Below are positions 22,467-31,270 of a stretch of DNA of 64,000 bases, piece by piece (position 1 is the stretch's first letter; each line of letters starts with the position of its first letter). Position numbers and translations under genes: made by a program. Location: positions 1 to 64,000 of the forward strand of contig NZ_PDHO01000021.1 in NCBI RefSeq assembly GCF_002887815.1, in the 5' to 3' direction. This stretch comes from Mycobacterium sp. ENV421. Its GTDB lineage: Bacteria; Actinomycetota; Actinomycetes; Mycobacteriales; Mycobacteriaceae. The notes under the pieces were generated by a model. That model was given only the letters and a program-made list of their open reading frames with translations. It was not told the origin of the DNA and did not search any database.

Positions 22467-24632
22467 CTACTTGATCAGCGGGTCACGCGGCATGCCGAGG
22501 ATGCGCTCGGCGATCTGGTTGCGGGTGATCTCCGAGGTGCCGCCGGCGATGGACAGTGCACGCGACCCCAGTGCCGCCCGGCCCGCCAATTCACCCTCGC
22601 CACCGTCGAGCGCCGCCTCCGGCCCGACGAGGGCAGCGGCGATGGTGCCCTGCTCCTGGAACTGCTCGGCCAGAATGAGTTTGGTGATGTTGCCTTCCGG
22701 GCCGGGCCCGGCGCCCTCCAGCGCGCGAACCACGCGGCGCAGGTTCAGCAGGCGCAGCGCCTGGTCCCGAGCCAGGAACCGGCCGACCCACTGGACCGCG
22801 CCGGCGACCCGGTCGCCGTGAGCCTTGGTCAGCGACACCAGCCACGCCGCCGCGGGCGCGATCGTGCCTGCGCCGCCGCCGATGCTCACCCGCTCGTTGC
22901 CCAGCGTGGCGCGCGCGACGGTCCACCCGGCGTTCGGCTCGCCGACGACATCCTCGTCGGGGACGAACACGTCGTTGAAGAACACCTCGTTGAAGTCCGC
23001 GCCGCCGGTGATCTGACGCAGGGGCCGGACCTCCACGCCCGGCGCTTCCATGTCCAGGATCACCGTTGTGATGCCGGCATGCTTGGGCACGTCGAAATCG
23101 GTACGCACGGTGGCCAAGCCGCGCTTGCAGTAGTGCGCCCCGCTGGTCCATACCTTCTGGCCGGTGATCTTCCATCCGCCGTCCACGCGGGTGGCCCGGG
23201 TCTTGACCGCCGCGGCGTCCGAACCCGCCGACGGTTCGGAGAACAGCTGGCACCAGATCTCATCTTTGCGCAGTGCCTTCTCGACGAATCGCTCAATCTG
23301 AGAGGGGGTTCCGTGCTGAACCAGGGTCAGGATCACCCAGCCGGTGATGCCGTAGTCCGGCCGCTTGACCCCGGCGGCGGCGAACTCCTCTTCGATCAGC
23401 AGCTGCTCGACGGCACCGGCAGCACGACCCCACGGCTTGGGCCAGTGCGGCATGACGTAGCCGGTGGCGATCAGCTCGTCGAGCTGCGCCTTGTCGTCCA
23501 GCTTGGCGAGTTCGGCTGCATCAGAGCGGATTTGAGTGCGCAGCTCGTCGGCCTCGGGTGGCAGGTCCAGGCTGTTGGCGCGGCCGTGGCCGGCGTCGGT
23601 CAGGGTGAACACGTCGGTGGCCGGTCCGTCCCCGCCGAGGATCGCCTGCACGGTCAGTGCCCGACGCAGATGCAGATGCGCGTCGTGCTCCCAGGTGAAG
23701 CCGATGCCGCCGTGCACTTGAATGTTCAACTCCGCGTTGCGAACATAAGCCGGGAACGCCAATGCAGCCGCCGCGGCGGCGACCAGTTCGAACTGCTTCG
23801 GATCGTCGGTGAAAGCACGGGCGGCATCCCACACGACGGCGACCGCAGACTCGGAGCCGACGACCATGTCAGCGCAGTGATGCTTGATCGCCTGGAAGGT
23901 CGCGATGGTACGGCCGAACTGCTCACGCACCTTGGCGTATTCGACGGCGGTGTCCACACAGTCCGACGCTCCGCCCGCGGCCTCTGCCGCGAACAGGGTG
24001 CGCGCCAGGGCCAGCGCCGCGGTGCGCGCCCCGGCCAGCACATTGCCGGCCACCGAGACGTCGCGCAGCGTCACCCGCCCGGAGCGGCGCGCCCGGTCAA
24101 GGCTGCCCGGCAGTTCGACCGAGACCCCGTCGGCGCTTCGCTGCACCAGCAGCACGTCGTCACCGGCGACGAGCACCAGCAAGTCGGCGAGTCCGGCGCC
24201 GAGGACCACGCCGGCGTCGCCATCGGCGGTGTCACCGGTGACGGTGAGGTCGCCACCGAATCCGACTGCGGCAGTGACGGATCCGTCGACCAGACCAGGA
24301 AGGAGTCGCGCCTTCTGCTCGTCGCTGCCCATCGCCGACACCACCGCGGATGCGACGACGGTCGGCACGAACGGACCGGGCGCCACCGCGCGTCCGAGCT
24401 CGTCGATGACGACCACCAGTTCGGGCAACCCGAAACCCGAACCGCCGTACTGCTCGTCGACGTGCAGTCCGAGCCAGCCCAAGCCGGCCAGCTCGGCCCA
24501 AAACGGCGGTGTCGTCTCCTCGGCGTCGTCGGCGAGCAGTGCGCGCGCCGCCGCCCTGGCCTTCTGCGTGCTCAGAAATGAGCGCGCCACCTCGCTGAGT
24601 TCACGGTGGTCGTCGGTCAGTGCGATACCCAT
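22467..24632 (-). CDS. fadE22: Tandem-domain acyl-CoA dehydrogenase, FadE22-like
   Basis: A 721-residue protein made of two acyl-CoA dehydrogenase units. The first (about 1-350) ends with GGIGFTWEHDAHLHLRRA, which carries the catalytic Glu; the second (about 360-721) has QLFSEPSAGSDAAAVKTRA, KVWTSGAHYC and the closing GGTSEITRNQIAERILG. This double length is typical of the mycobacterial FadE22 group and presumably replaces a two-subunit enzyme. It oxidises acyl-CoA in beta-oxidation; the chain specificity is unknown. It lies 79 bp downstream of an SDR that fits the 3-hydroxyacyl-CoA step. Confidence 0.92.
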   Translation of the reverse strand: MGIALTDDHRELSEVARSFLSTQKARAAARALLADDAEETTPPFWAELAGLGWLGLHVDEQYGGSGFGLPELVVVIDELGRAVAPGPFVPTVVASAVVSAMGSDEQKARLLPGLVDGSVTAAVGFGGDLTVTGDTADGDAGVVLGAGLADLLVLVAGDDVLLVQRSADGVSVELPGSLDRARRSGRVTLRDVSVAGNVLAGARTAALALARTLFAAEAAGGASDCVDTAVEYAKVREQFGRTIATFQAIKHHCADMVVGSESAVAVVWDAARAFTDDPKQFELVAAAAAALAFPAYVRNAELNIQVHGGIGFTWEHDAHLHLRRALTVQAILGGDGPATDVFTLTDAGHGRANSLDLPPEADELRTQIRSDAAELAKLDDKAQLDELIATGYVMPHWPKPWGRAAGAVEQLLIEEEFAAAGVKRPDYGITGWVILTLVQHGTPSQIERFVEKALRKDEIWCQLFSEPSAGSDAAAVKTRATRVDGGWKITGQKVWTSGAHYCKRGLATVRTDFDVPKHAGITTVILDMEAPGVEVRPLRQITGGADFNEVFFNDVFVPDEDVVGEPNAGWTVARATLGNERVSIGGGAGTIAPAAAWLVSLTKAHGDRVAGAVQWVGRFLARDQALRLLNLRRVVRALEGAGPGPEGNITKLILAEQFQEQGTIAAALVGPEAALDGGEGELAGRAALGSRALSIAGGTSEITRNQIAERILGMPRDPLIK

Positions 24633-24711
24633 CGGATCCTCCTCGAGGCGGCGGTGCCCATTCCTCTAATGCCTTACCACAGCCGGTCGAGACCGCAGTA
24701 CGGCGGCCGGA

Positions 24712-25470
24712 TCACTTGGGGGCGAAGCGCTGCCCGGCGTCGAGACGGATGCACTGGCCGTTGAGCATCGGGTTGTCGACGATCGCGGCGACCAGCTTGG
24801 CGAATTCCTCGGGGCGGCCGAGCCGCTTCGGGAAGGCGGCGTCCTTGGTCAGCGCCTTGGCGAACTCGTCGGGAATGCCCTTGGTCAGGCCGGTGGCGAA
24901 CAGGCTCGGTGCGATCGCGAGCGCGCGAATGCCGACCGGGCCGAGGTCACGGGCCATGGTCAGGCACATGCCGGCGATGCCGGCCTTGGCTGCGGTGTAG
25001 GCCACCTGGCCGATCTGGCCTTCGAACGCGGCGATCGAGGCGGTGTTGATGATGACGCCGCGCTCTTCGTCTTCGGGCTCGTTGTTGGCCATGTGCGCGG
25101 CCGCGAGGCGGCTGATGTTGAAGCTGGCGATCAGGTTGAGGTTGATCGTGCTCTGGAAGGTCTCCAGGGCGTGCGGGCCGTTCTTGCCGAACGTCTTCTC
25201 CGCGACACCGCCGCCCGCGGTGGTCAGCACGACGTGCAGGCCGCCCAGCGCCTCGACCGCCTCGGCAAGCACCTTCTCGGTGCCCGCGAAGTCGGTGACG
25301 TCGACCGGCATGAAGGGGCCGCCCACACTGGACGCGACCTCGGGGCCGTCGGTGCCTTCGCGGTCGAGGATCGCCACCTTGGCGCCGTGCGAGGCCAGCA
25401 GCTCAGCGCTTGCCCGTCCGAAGCCCGATGCGCCGCCTACGACGACCACCTTTTTGCCCGAGATCTCCAT
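24712..25470 (-). CDS. SDR, 3-hydroxyacyl-CoA dehydrogenase (HSD17B10-like)
   Basis: A 252-residue SDR with GGASGFGRA (about 12-20), NTASIAAFEGQIGQVAYTAAK (Ser and Tyr-x3-Lys) and a C-terminal NPMLNGQCIRLDAGQR typical of type II 3-hydroxyacyl-CoA dehydrogenases. It would oxidise 3-hydroxyacyl-CoA with NAD. It is on the same strand as fadE22, so the two could supply consecutive beta-oxidation steps. Confidence 0.92.
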   Translation of the reverse strand: MEISGKKVVVVGGASGFGRASAELLASHGAKVAILDREGTDGPEVASSVGGPFMPVDVTDFAGTEKVLAEAVEALGGLHVVLTTAGGGVAEKTFGKNGPHALETFQSTINLNLIASFNISRLAAAHMANNEPEDEERGVIINTASIAAFEGQIGQVAYTAAKAGIAGMCLTMARDLGPVGIRALAIAPSLFATGLTKGIPDEFAKALTKDAAFPKRLGRPEEFAKLVAAIVDNPMLNGQCIRLDAGQRFAPK

Positions 25471-25491
25471 CCGATACTCCTGTCCGTTGAC

Positions 25492-25512
25492 GCGGCACGG
25501 TTCCCGTGCCGC
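25492..25512. repeat. Palindrome in divergent promoter region
   Basis: GCGGCACGG, TTC, CCGTGCCGC: a perfect 9-bp stem with a 3-base loop, 22 bp upstream of the SDR start. A second inverted repeat, TTACCG-N12-CGGTAA at 25572-25595, lies nearer the sulfite-oxidase-like gene. Either may be an operator or an RNA structure. Confidence 0.5.
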
Positions 25513-25632
25513 TTACAGTTCGCAGTTCAATTCGCGGGGACACCTCGGTGGCGCCCAAGCCGGTACGCACGTTACCGCTCGTCATCGAACGGTAATGACC
25601 AAGGGTGCCTACCCAGCGGTAGGTTGGCTGGC

Positions 25633-27186
25633 ATGGCCCGATCCACGATCGGTCTGCGGATGGGAGCGGGGGTGGCTGCGGCCGCCGTCGCCCTCGGTGT
25701 AGTCCAACTGACAGCTGCGTTCTTCTCGCCGGCCGCCGACGCGCGTACCGCCGTGGGCACCGCGGTCATCAACGCGACGCCGGGTCCGGTGAAGGAATGG
25801 GCGATCCTGACCTTCGGCACGGCCGACAAACTGTTCCTCTCGGTGGCGGTCATCGCCGTGATCGGGCTGCTGGCCGCCGTCGCCGCAATCTGGGAACGAT
25901 CCCGCGTCCCGGTCGGCTCCGTGGCGTTCCTGCTCGCGGCCGCAGCCGGAAGCGCGGCAGTGCTGGCCCGGCCGGGTGCACGGCTGGTCGACATCACCCC
26001 CACCCTGCTCGGCGCGGTCTGCGGGATCGCGGTCCTGCGGCTGCTCACCTCCGGCCGCATCGTCGACGGCCGCTCCGGCGACGGCCGCGCCACCGACGCC
26101 TCCGACGACGCCGGGGTGGATACCGGGCGCCGGCTGTCGCTGGCGACGCTCGGGTTCGCCGGACTCGGGTTGCTCGGCGGCGTCGCGGGTGTGGTGGTCA
26201 CCCGACGACTGCACTCGGTGTCCGGCGACCGGGACACCTTCGCACTGCCCTCGGCCGCACCACCGTCTCCGGTTCCCGCCGACGTCACACCGGCCGGCGT
26301 CCAACTGCCGAGCTTCATCACCGGCAACGGCGACTTCTACCGCATCGACACCGCTCTGAGCGTTCCGCAGCTCTCCCGTGCCGACTTTCGGCTGCGCATC
26401 CACGGGATGGTCGACCGCGAAATCACCTACACCTTCGACGATTTGAAGAAGTTCGAGCCGATCGACAAGGTCGTGACGCTGACGTGCGTGTCCAACCCGG
26501 TCGGCGGCGACCTCATCTCGAACGCCACCTGGACCGGTTACCGGGTCAGGGACCTGTTGCGGGACAGCGGTATCCACACTGATGCCGACATGGTGCTCTC
26601 GACGTCAGTGGACGGGTTCACCGCGGGCACCCCGGTGGAGGCGCTCACCGATGCCCGCGACTCGATCCTGGCGATCGGGATGAATGGCGTTCCCCTGCCG
26701 GTCGAGCACGGCTACCCCGCCCGGCTGGTGGTGCCCGGGCTATACGGCTACGTGTCGGCCACCAAGTGGGTGGTGGACCTTGAGTTGACCCGCTTCGACC
26801 GGGTGCAGGCCTATTGGACCAAGCTCGGCTGGTCCGAACGCGGCCCGATCAAGACCGAGTCGAGGATCGACGTGCCGCGTGACGGTCAGAAGGTGGCCAC
26901 GGGTCCGGTGACCTTCGGCGGGGTGGCGTGGGCGCAGAACCGGGGGGTGAAGGCCGTCGAGGTCCGTATCGACGACGGTCCGTGGCAGCCTGCGCAGCTG
27001 GGTTCGGCCTACTCGAATGACACCTGGCGGCTGTGGAGCTTCCCGTGGACCGCCACCCAGAGCGGGTTCCACACGATCACGGTCCGCGCCACCGACAACA
27101 CCGGTGCGGTACAGACTCAGGACCAGGCGCCACCGGCGCCCGACGGCGCGACGGGCTGGCACTCGGTGTCCTTCGAAGTCGCCTGA
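25633..27186 (+). CDS. Membrane-anchored molybdopterin-dependent oxidoreductase (sulfite oxidase family)
   Basis: A 517-residue protein. The N-terminal 190 residues hold about five membrane segments (near 13-31, 67-86, 96-112, 119-138, 170-190). The rest is the sulfite-oxidase molybdenum domain (about 220-410), with the cofactor Cys285 in TLTCVSNPVGG and GMNGVPLPVEHGYPARLVVPG, and then a dimerisation domain ending DNTGAVQTQDQ. The catalytic part would face outside the membrane. The substrate and electron acceptor are unknown. ATG 25633 is chosen because the long frame upstream is shadow of the SDR gene. Confidence 0.93.
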   Translation: MARSTIGLRMGAGVAAAAVALGVVQLTAAFFSPAADARTAVGTAVINATPGPVKEWAILTFGTADKLFLSVAVIAVIGLLAAVAAIWERSRVPVGSVAFLLAAAAGSAAVLARPGARLVDITPTLLGAVCGIAVLRLLTSGRIVDGRSGDGRATDASDDAGVDTGRRLSLATLGFAGLGLLGGVAGVVVTRRLHSVSGDRDTFALPSAAPPSPVPADVTPAGVQLPSFITGNGDFYRIDTALSVPQLSRADFRLRIHGMVDREITYTFDDLKKFEPIDKVVTLTCVSNPVGGDLISNATWTGYRVRDLLRDSGIHTDADMVLSTSVDGFTAGTPVEALTDARDSILAIGMNGVPLPVEHGYPARLVVPGLYGYVSATKWVVDLELTRFDRVQAYWTKLGWSERGPIKTESRIDVPRDGQKVATGPVTFGGVAWAQNRGVKAVEVRIDDGPWQPAQLGSAYSNDTWRLWSFPWTATQSGFHTITVRATDNTGAVQTQDQAPPAPDGATGWHSVSFEVA

Positions 27187-27237
27187 CACCGTGGTTGTCC
27201 CGAGCTGGTTGTCGTAGTGCCGTGCCACGCTGGAGCC

Positions 27238-28773
27238 ATGTTGCTCGGCGATGTCGTGGCCGCCTCCGCCGTCGTGTCGGCGACGTCATCGCGGCTGGCC
27301 AAGGTGGCGCGAATCGCCGAACTGTTGTCAGGCATCGGGGATCCGCGGACGGTCCAGGTCGTGGTGTCGTGGCTGTCCGGGGAGCTGCCCCAGCGACAGA
27401 TCGGGGTGGGCTGGGCGGCGCTTCGGTCGCTGCCCGCACCAGCTGACGAATCCACGCTGACGGTGCACGCAGTCGATGCGACGTTCACCGAGATCGGTGC
27501 CGTCGCGGGCAAGGGCTCCCAAGCCCGACGGTCCGAGCTGCTCAGCGGACTGTTCGGCACGGCCACCGACGCCGAGCAGGTGTTCCTGCGCCGATTACTG
27601 GGCGGCGAGTTGCGCCAAGGCGCCCAGGCCGGGGTGATGGCTGACGCGGTGGCGAAGGCGGCAGGCCTGCCCACCGCGGCCGTTCGCCGAGCGGCCATGC
27701 TCGGTGGCGATCTGCCCGCGGTGGCGGCCTCAGCGCTTGCCGGCGGGGCCGACGCCCTCGGCGACTTCACCCTCACGGTGGGCAGGCCGGTCGGTCCGAT
27801 GCTGGCTCAGACCGCGACCGGTGTGACGGACGCGCTCGAACGCCTCAGTGGCGACGCGATTTTCGAGGCCAAGCTCGACGGAGCTCGCGTGCAGATTCAC
27901 CGCTCGGGCGATGACGTGACCGTCTACACCCGCAGCCTCGACGACGTGACGGCCCGGTTGCCCGAGGTGGTGGACGCCGCGCTGGCACTGCCGGTGACGT
28001 CCCTGATCGCCGACGGCGAGGCGATCGCGCTGCGCCCCGACAACCGTCCGCACCGATTTCAGGTCACCGCATCCCGGTTCGGGAAGAGCACTGATGTGGC
28101 CGCAGCCCGGGCGGCACAACCACTTTCGGTGTTCTTCTTCGACATCCTGCACCTTGACGGCGTCGACCTGTTGGACGAACCGACGCATGCCCGGCTCGCC
28201 GCGCTGGACGCGATCGTGCCTGCCGACCAGCGCGTCGACCGGCTGGCGACCACGGATGCCGCTGCCGCACAGCAGTTCCTGGACGTGACCCTGGCCGCCG
28301 GACACGAAGGTGTGATGGCCAAATCGCCCGCCTCCCCCTACGAGGCGGGCCGCCGCGGTGCCAGCTGGCTCAAGGTCAAGCCGGTGCACACCCTTGATCT
28401 GGTGGTGCTGGCGGTGGAATGGGGTTCGGGCCGGCGGACCGGCAAGCTGTCGAATATCCATCTGGGGGCCCGCGATCCGGACACCGGTGACTTCGTGATG
28501 CTGGGCAAGACGTTCAAGGGCATGACCGACGCGATGCTGGAGTGGCAGACCGCACGGTTCAGCGAACTGGCGACCGGTCCGCTCGACAAATATGTGGTGC
28601 CGGTGCGGCCCGAGCAGGTCGTCGAGATCGCGTTCGACGGCGTGCAGGGCTCCAGCCGGTATCCCGCGGGGATGGCGCTGCGCTTCGCGCGGGTGCTGCG
28701 GTATCGCGACGACAAGAGCCCGGCCGAGGCCGACACCATCGACACCGTGCGGGCGTTCTACGAGCGGGACTAG
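27238..28773 (+). CDS. ligB: ATP-dependent DNA ligase LigB
   Basis: A 511-residue ATP-dependent ligase. An N-terminal helical DNA-binding domain (about 1-185) is followed by the adenylation domain with the lysine nucleophile K212 in FEAKLDGARVQIHR, the motif EGVMAK, and SWLKVKP. The C-terminal OB domain ends YPAGMALRFARVLRYRDDK. Mycobacterial LigB is a non-essential ligase beside NAD-dependent LigA. The position next to cstA matches M. tuberculosis (recalled as Rv3062-Rv3063). Its stop codon overlaps the convergent gene's stop (CTAG). Confidence 0.96.
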   Translation: MLLGDVVAASAVVSATSSRLAKVARIAELLSGIGDPRTVQVVVSWLSGELPQRQIGVGWAALRSLPAPADESTLTVHAVDATFTEIGAVAGKGSQARRSELLSGLFGTATDAEQVFLRRLLGGELRQGAQAGVMADAVAKAAGLPTAAVRRAAMLGGDLPAVAASALAGGADALGDFTLTVGRPVGPMLAQTATGVTDALERLSGDAIFEAKLDGARVQIHRSGDDVTVYTRSLDDVTARLPEVVDAALALPVTSLIADGEAIALRPDNRPHRFQVTASRFGKSTDVAAARAAQPLSVFFFDILHLDGVDLLDEPTHARLAALDAIVPADQRVDRLATTDAAAAQQFLDVTLAAGHEGVMAKSPASPYEAGRRGASWLKVKPVHTLDLVVLAVEWGSGRRTGKLSNIHLGARDPDTGDFVMLGKTFKGMTDAMLEWQTARFSELATGPLDKYVVPVRPEQVVEIAFDGVQGSSRYPAGMALRFARVLRYRDDKSPAEADTIDTVRAFYERD

Positions 28774-29444
28774 CTTGCCGGCACGGGCTGATCATCGATG
28801 CGCGTGCCGAACACGCCGAATCCGTGGATCATCTCCTCGGTGGGCGCCGGCGTCCATTCCCACGCAGCGATCTGATTCAACGAGCGGCGACTCAGGTTGG
28901 CGCGCAATAGTTCATAGCCGTCGGCACGCAGCAGCGTCATCGGCTCCCCTGAGCCGCAACACCACTGCAGGTCTTGGTCATCCACGATGAGCAGGGTCGT
29001 GCTGCGCCGCAGTTGCCTGCCGAGATAGAGCATCGTCACGTCCAGGAATGGCTGCCAGTGCTCGCGGTTCACTCGCGGAAATCCCAGCGCCTCATGCAGA
29101 TCCGCCTCGTGGCAGATGGTGTCGATGGCCAGGTTGGGTCCGTAGAGTTGCTCGTCGGTCAGGGTGGCGTCAGCGGCCCCACCGATCCGGTCCCATTCGG
29201 CCATCAACTCTTCGATCGAGTTGCGCCGACGTTCCCGGACGTGACGTGCCGTCCACTGATCGCTCGTCACTGCGTCCAAGCGTCCGCTGACGGCGTCGGC
29301 CGCACATCCGACCAGGTGCGCCATCAGCTCGTGCACAGTCCATCGCGGAGTGGCAGGTACGTGTGATTGAAGCTGCTCGCCAGTGAGCGTGGCGGCAAGG
29401 TCTTGCACCCGACCCCGGGCTGTGCGATAGATCGTCTCGAGCAT
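28770..29444 (-). CDS. DinB/maleylpyruvate-isomerase-fold protein
   Basis: About 224 residues from ATG 29444; a longer frame reaches 29519, but it overlaps the upstream gene's end. It begins MLETIYRTARGRVQDLAATL, and WTVHELMAHLVG carries the first conserved His of the mycothiol-dependent DinB-like fold. ICHEADLHEALG holds two further His residues, completing a likely three-His metal site. The C-terminal part fits the MDMPI_C region. Related enzymes use mycothiol; the substrate is not known. It follows the FAD monooxygenase by 13 bp on the same strand. Confidence 0.85.
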   Translation of the reverse strand: MLETIYRTARGRVQDLAATLTGEQLQSHVPATPRWTVHELMAHLVGCAADAVSGRLDAVTSDQWTARHVRERRRNSIEELMAEWDRIGGAADATLTDEQLYGPNLAIDTICHEADLHEALGFPRVNREHWQPFLDVTMLYLGRQLRRSTTLLIVDDQDLQWCCGSGEPMTLLRADGYELLRANLSRRSLNQIAAWEWTPAPTEEMIHGFGVFGTRIDDQPVPAS

Positions 29445-29457
29445 GACTGTCCCGCTT

Positions 29458-31053
29458 TCAGTGAGCCGCGTTCTGCGAAAAAGCCAACGACCAGCCGTCG
29501 CCGGTACGCACCGCGACACTGGTGTTGCGACGGGGCCGCCGGCGGATCGGTCCCGTGATCGCGGTGCGGGCTTGGATCAACGCCACATCGGGTGTGAGAT
29601 AACGCAGTCGGGTGATGTGGGTGGGCGCCCGGCGGCGACGCGCCTGACGGTCGACAAGCGCACGAATGGCCTGTTCGTCGCTTCCATTGAGCGACGAATG
29701 CGACGTGGCGGGCTGGGTGAAGAGTGTCGCTCGCGGATGGCGCAGGTCGGCGAGCAGGACTCGCGCGAGAAAGCGCCGGTCCCGCAGCCTTGCGGGCGGA
29801 TCGATGAGGCCACGGACTCGTAAAATCTGTTCCGCCACAGCGATATCGGTGCCGGCAGCGCGCAATACCGCACGCTGCAGCCACGCCTGCGTGCGGTGCA
29901 CCGAGGCGAGCTGGGGCTGATCGATGGTCCGGTTGACCGCCCACACCGGTCGGATGGATTCGGCCGCGGCTCGATAGAAGCGCCGGGGCAGGTCGGCGGA
30001 GCCCGTACCCAGGCAGTCGCGTAACGAAAGGGCCTGCAGGGCAGCCATGGTCATGCCTTGTCCATGGAGCGGGTTTAGGCTGCACAGAGCGTCGCCGAGG
30101 ACAACCAGGCCCGGCGGTAGATCCGGCAATTGTTCATAGCGTCGCCACACCGCGCGGGTGTTGCGTGAGATCGAGATCTCGCCGATACAGGTGGCGTCAC
30201 GTAGTCCGGCCACCATCTCGGCGGGCAACATCCGCTCGACTGTTCGCATCATCTCGGCGTATGTGCTTGGTGGCGAGCCACATTCATCTGAGCAGGACAC
30301 CGCCAGCATCCAGGTGTCGCGTTCGTACGCGACGAGCATCGCTCCCGGCGCCTGCCTGCCCTGATTGACAAAGACCAGCCGCTGCCGAATGCGTCCCGGC
30401 GGGATACGTAAGAGCTGACTCGAGTACCCCCCGGTCGACGGGACCCGGTCCTCAGGCATCGCACCAAATCCCTGGTTCGTCAGGAAGCGTGCCGAGCACG
30501 CCGCGCGCCCGGTGGCGTCGACCACCAGATCGCCGCGGAGGATTGTCGCGCTGCCGGTCGCGCGGTCGATGATCCGCACGCCGGTGACCGAACCGTCCGC
30601 GAGCACCGGCCCCACGATGTTCCGCTGTCCGATGACGGTGACGTTCGCCAGCCCCGTCACGCGCCGGCGCAGATGAAACTCGAGGAACGGCCGACTGGCT
30701 TGGTAGGCCGCGACGGCTTGCGGATCTGCCAGGCGGCCAACGGGATTGATCTCATGATTTCCGATCCGGACATAGACCCGCGACAGGTCATCACCGTCGT
30801 CGACGACGGCCCCGTCCGCTCCCATCTCCTCGAGCATCCCGGGAAACAGCTCTCCGATCGCCTGCGTCCCGCGACTGAGCAGGCTGTGCAGATGGCGTCC
30901 CTGCGGCACGCCGGTCCGCTGCTCGGCGCGATCAGGCAGCGTGTCGCGTTCCACCACGGTGACCGACGCATAGAACTCCGAGAGCACCCGCGCGGCGAGC
31001 AGTCCCGCCATACCGGCGCCCAGAACAACCGCGTGCGAACCCAATTCGGCCAT
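29458..31053 (-). CDS. FAD-dependent monooxygenase fused to a shortened NTF2-like tail
   Basis: A 531-residue flavoprotein. AVVLGAGMAGLLAARVL is the FAD-binding motif, DLVVDATGRAACSARFL the second, and VVLGDALCSLNPLHGQGMTMA the third. It belongs to the squalene-epoxidase/geranylgeranyl-reductase-like group. ATG 31053 has GGAGG 7 bp upstream. From about residue 450 the C-terminus resembles a SgcJ/SnoaL NTF2-like domain: it starts NGSDEQAIRALVDRQ and ends RYLTPDVALIQARTAI and VAVRTGDGWSLAFSQN, but the roughly 60-residue middle of the domain is missing. The product is unknown. It lies directly upstream of the DinB-like gene. Confidence 0.87.
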   Translation of the reverse strand: MAELGSHAVVLGAGMAGLLAARVLSEFYASVTVVERDTLPDRAEQRTGVPQGRHLHSLLSRGTQAIGELFPGMLEEMGADGAVVDDGDDLSRVYVRIGNHEINPVGRLADPQAVAAYQASRPFLEFHLRRRVTGLANVTVIGQRNIVGPVLADGSVTGVRIIDRATGSATILRGDLVVDATGRAACSARFLTNQGFGAMPEDRVPSTGGYSSQLLRIPPGRIRQRLVFVNQGRQAPGAMLVAYERDTWMLAVSCSDECGSPPSTYAEMMRTVERMLPAEMVAGLRDATCIGEISISRNTRAVWRRYEQLPDLPPGLVVLGDALCSLNPLHGQGMTMAALQALSLRDCLGTGSADLPRRFYRAAAESIRPVWAVNRTIDQPQLASVHRTQAWLQRAVLRAAGTDIAVAEQILRVRGLIDPPARLRDRRFLARVLLADLRHPRATLFTQPATSHSSLNGSDEQAIRALVDRQARRRRAPTHITRLRYLTPDVALIQARTAITGPIRRRPRRNTSVAVRTGDGWSLAFSQNAAH

Positions 31054-31195
31054 CTGATCGCCTCCGTCCCGCTGCGCCATGCGGTGGCATCCGCAGCCAT
31101 GAGAAGTGACCCTACACCAAGATTAAGAAAAATAAGGGAAACTTATGGAAATTCTAAGGAGCTGCCGCAACCGGTGCCACTCGCGCTCACCGAGC

Positions 31196-31242
31196 CTGTT
31201 GTTACCGCGCCCTCTTCTCGCAGTTCTTCTCGGTAACAACAG
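31196..31242. repeat. 12-bp perfect inverted repeat
   Basis: CTGTTGTTACCG (31196-31207) and its exact complement (31231-31242) enclose 23 bp. It lies in the 217-bp gap between the FAD monooxygenase start and the end of the GNAT-AAA gene, next to an AT-rich stretch (31112-31160) that could be the monooxygenase promoter. No T-run follows on either strand. Confidence 0.5.
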
Positions 31243-31270
31243 CGTCGACGACGTCATCGCCGCACCCGCA

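Noticed and set aside
22818..24581. A 587-codon plus-strand frame antisense to fadE22
   Set aside because: No domain or ribosome site, while fadE22 has full acyl-CoA dehydrogenase motifs.
31145..31270. Start of a plus-strand gene with Leu-rich segment at ATG 31145
   Set aside because: It runs antisense into the GNAT-AAA gene, has no good ribosome site and no similarity that I recognise.
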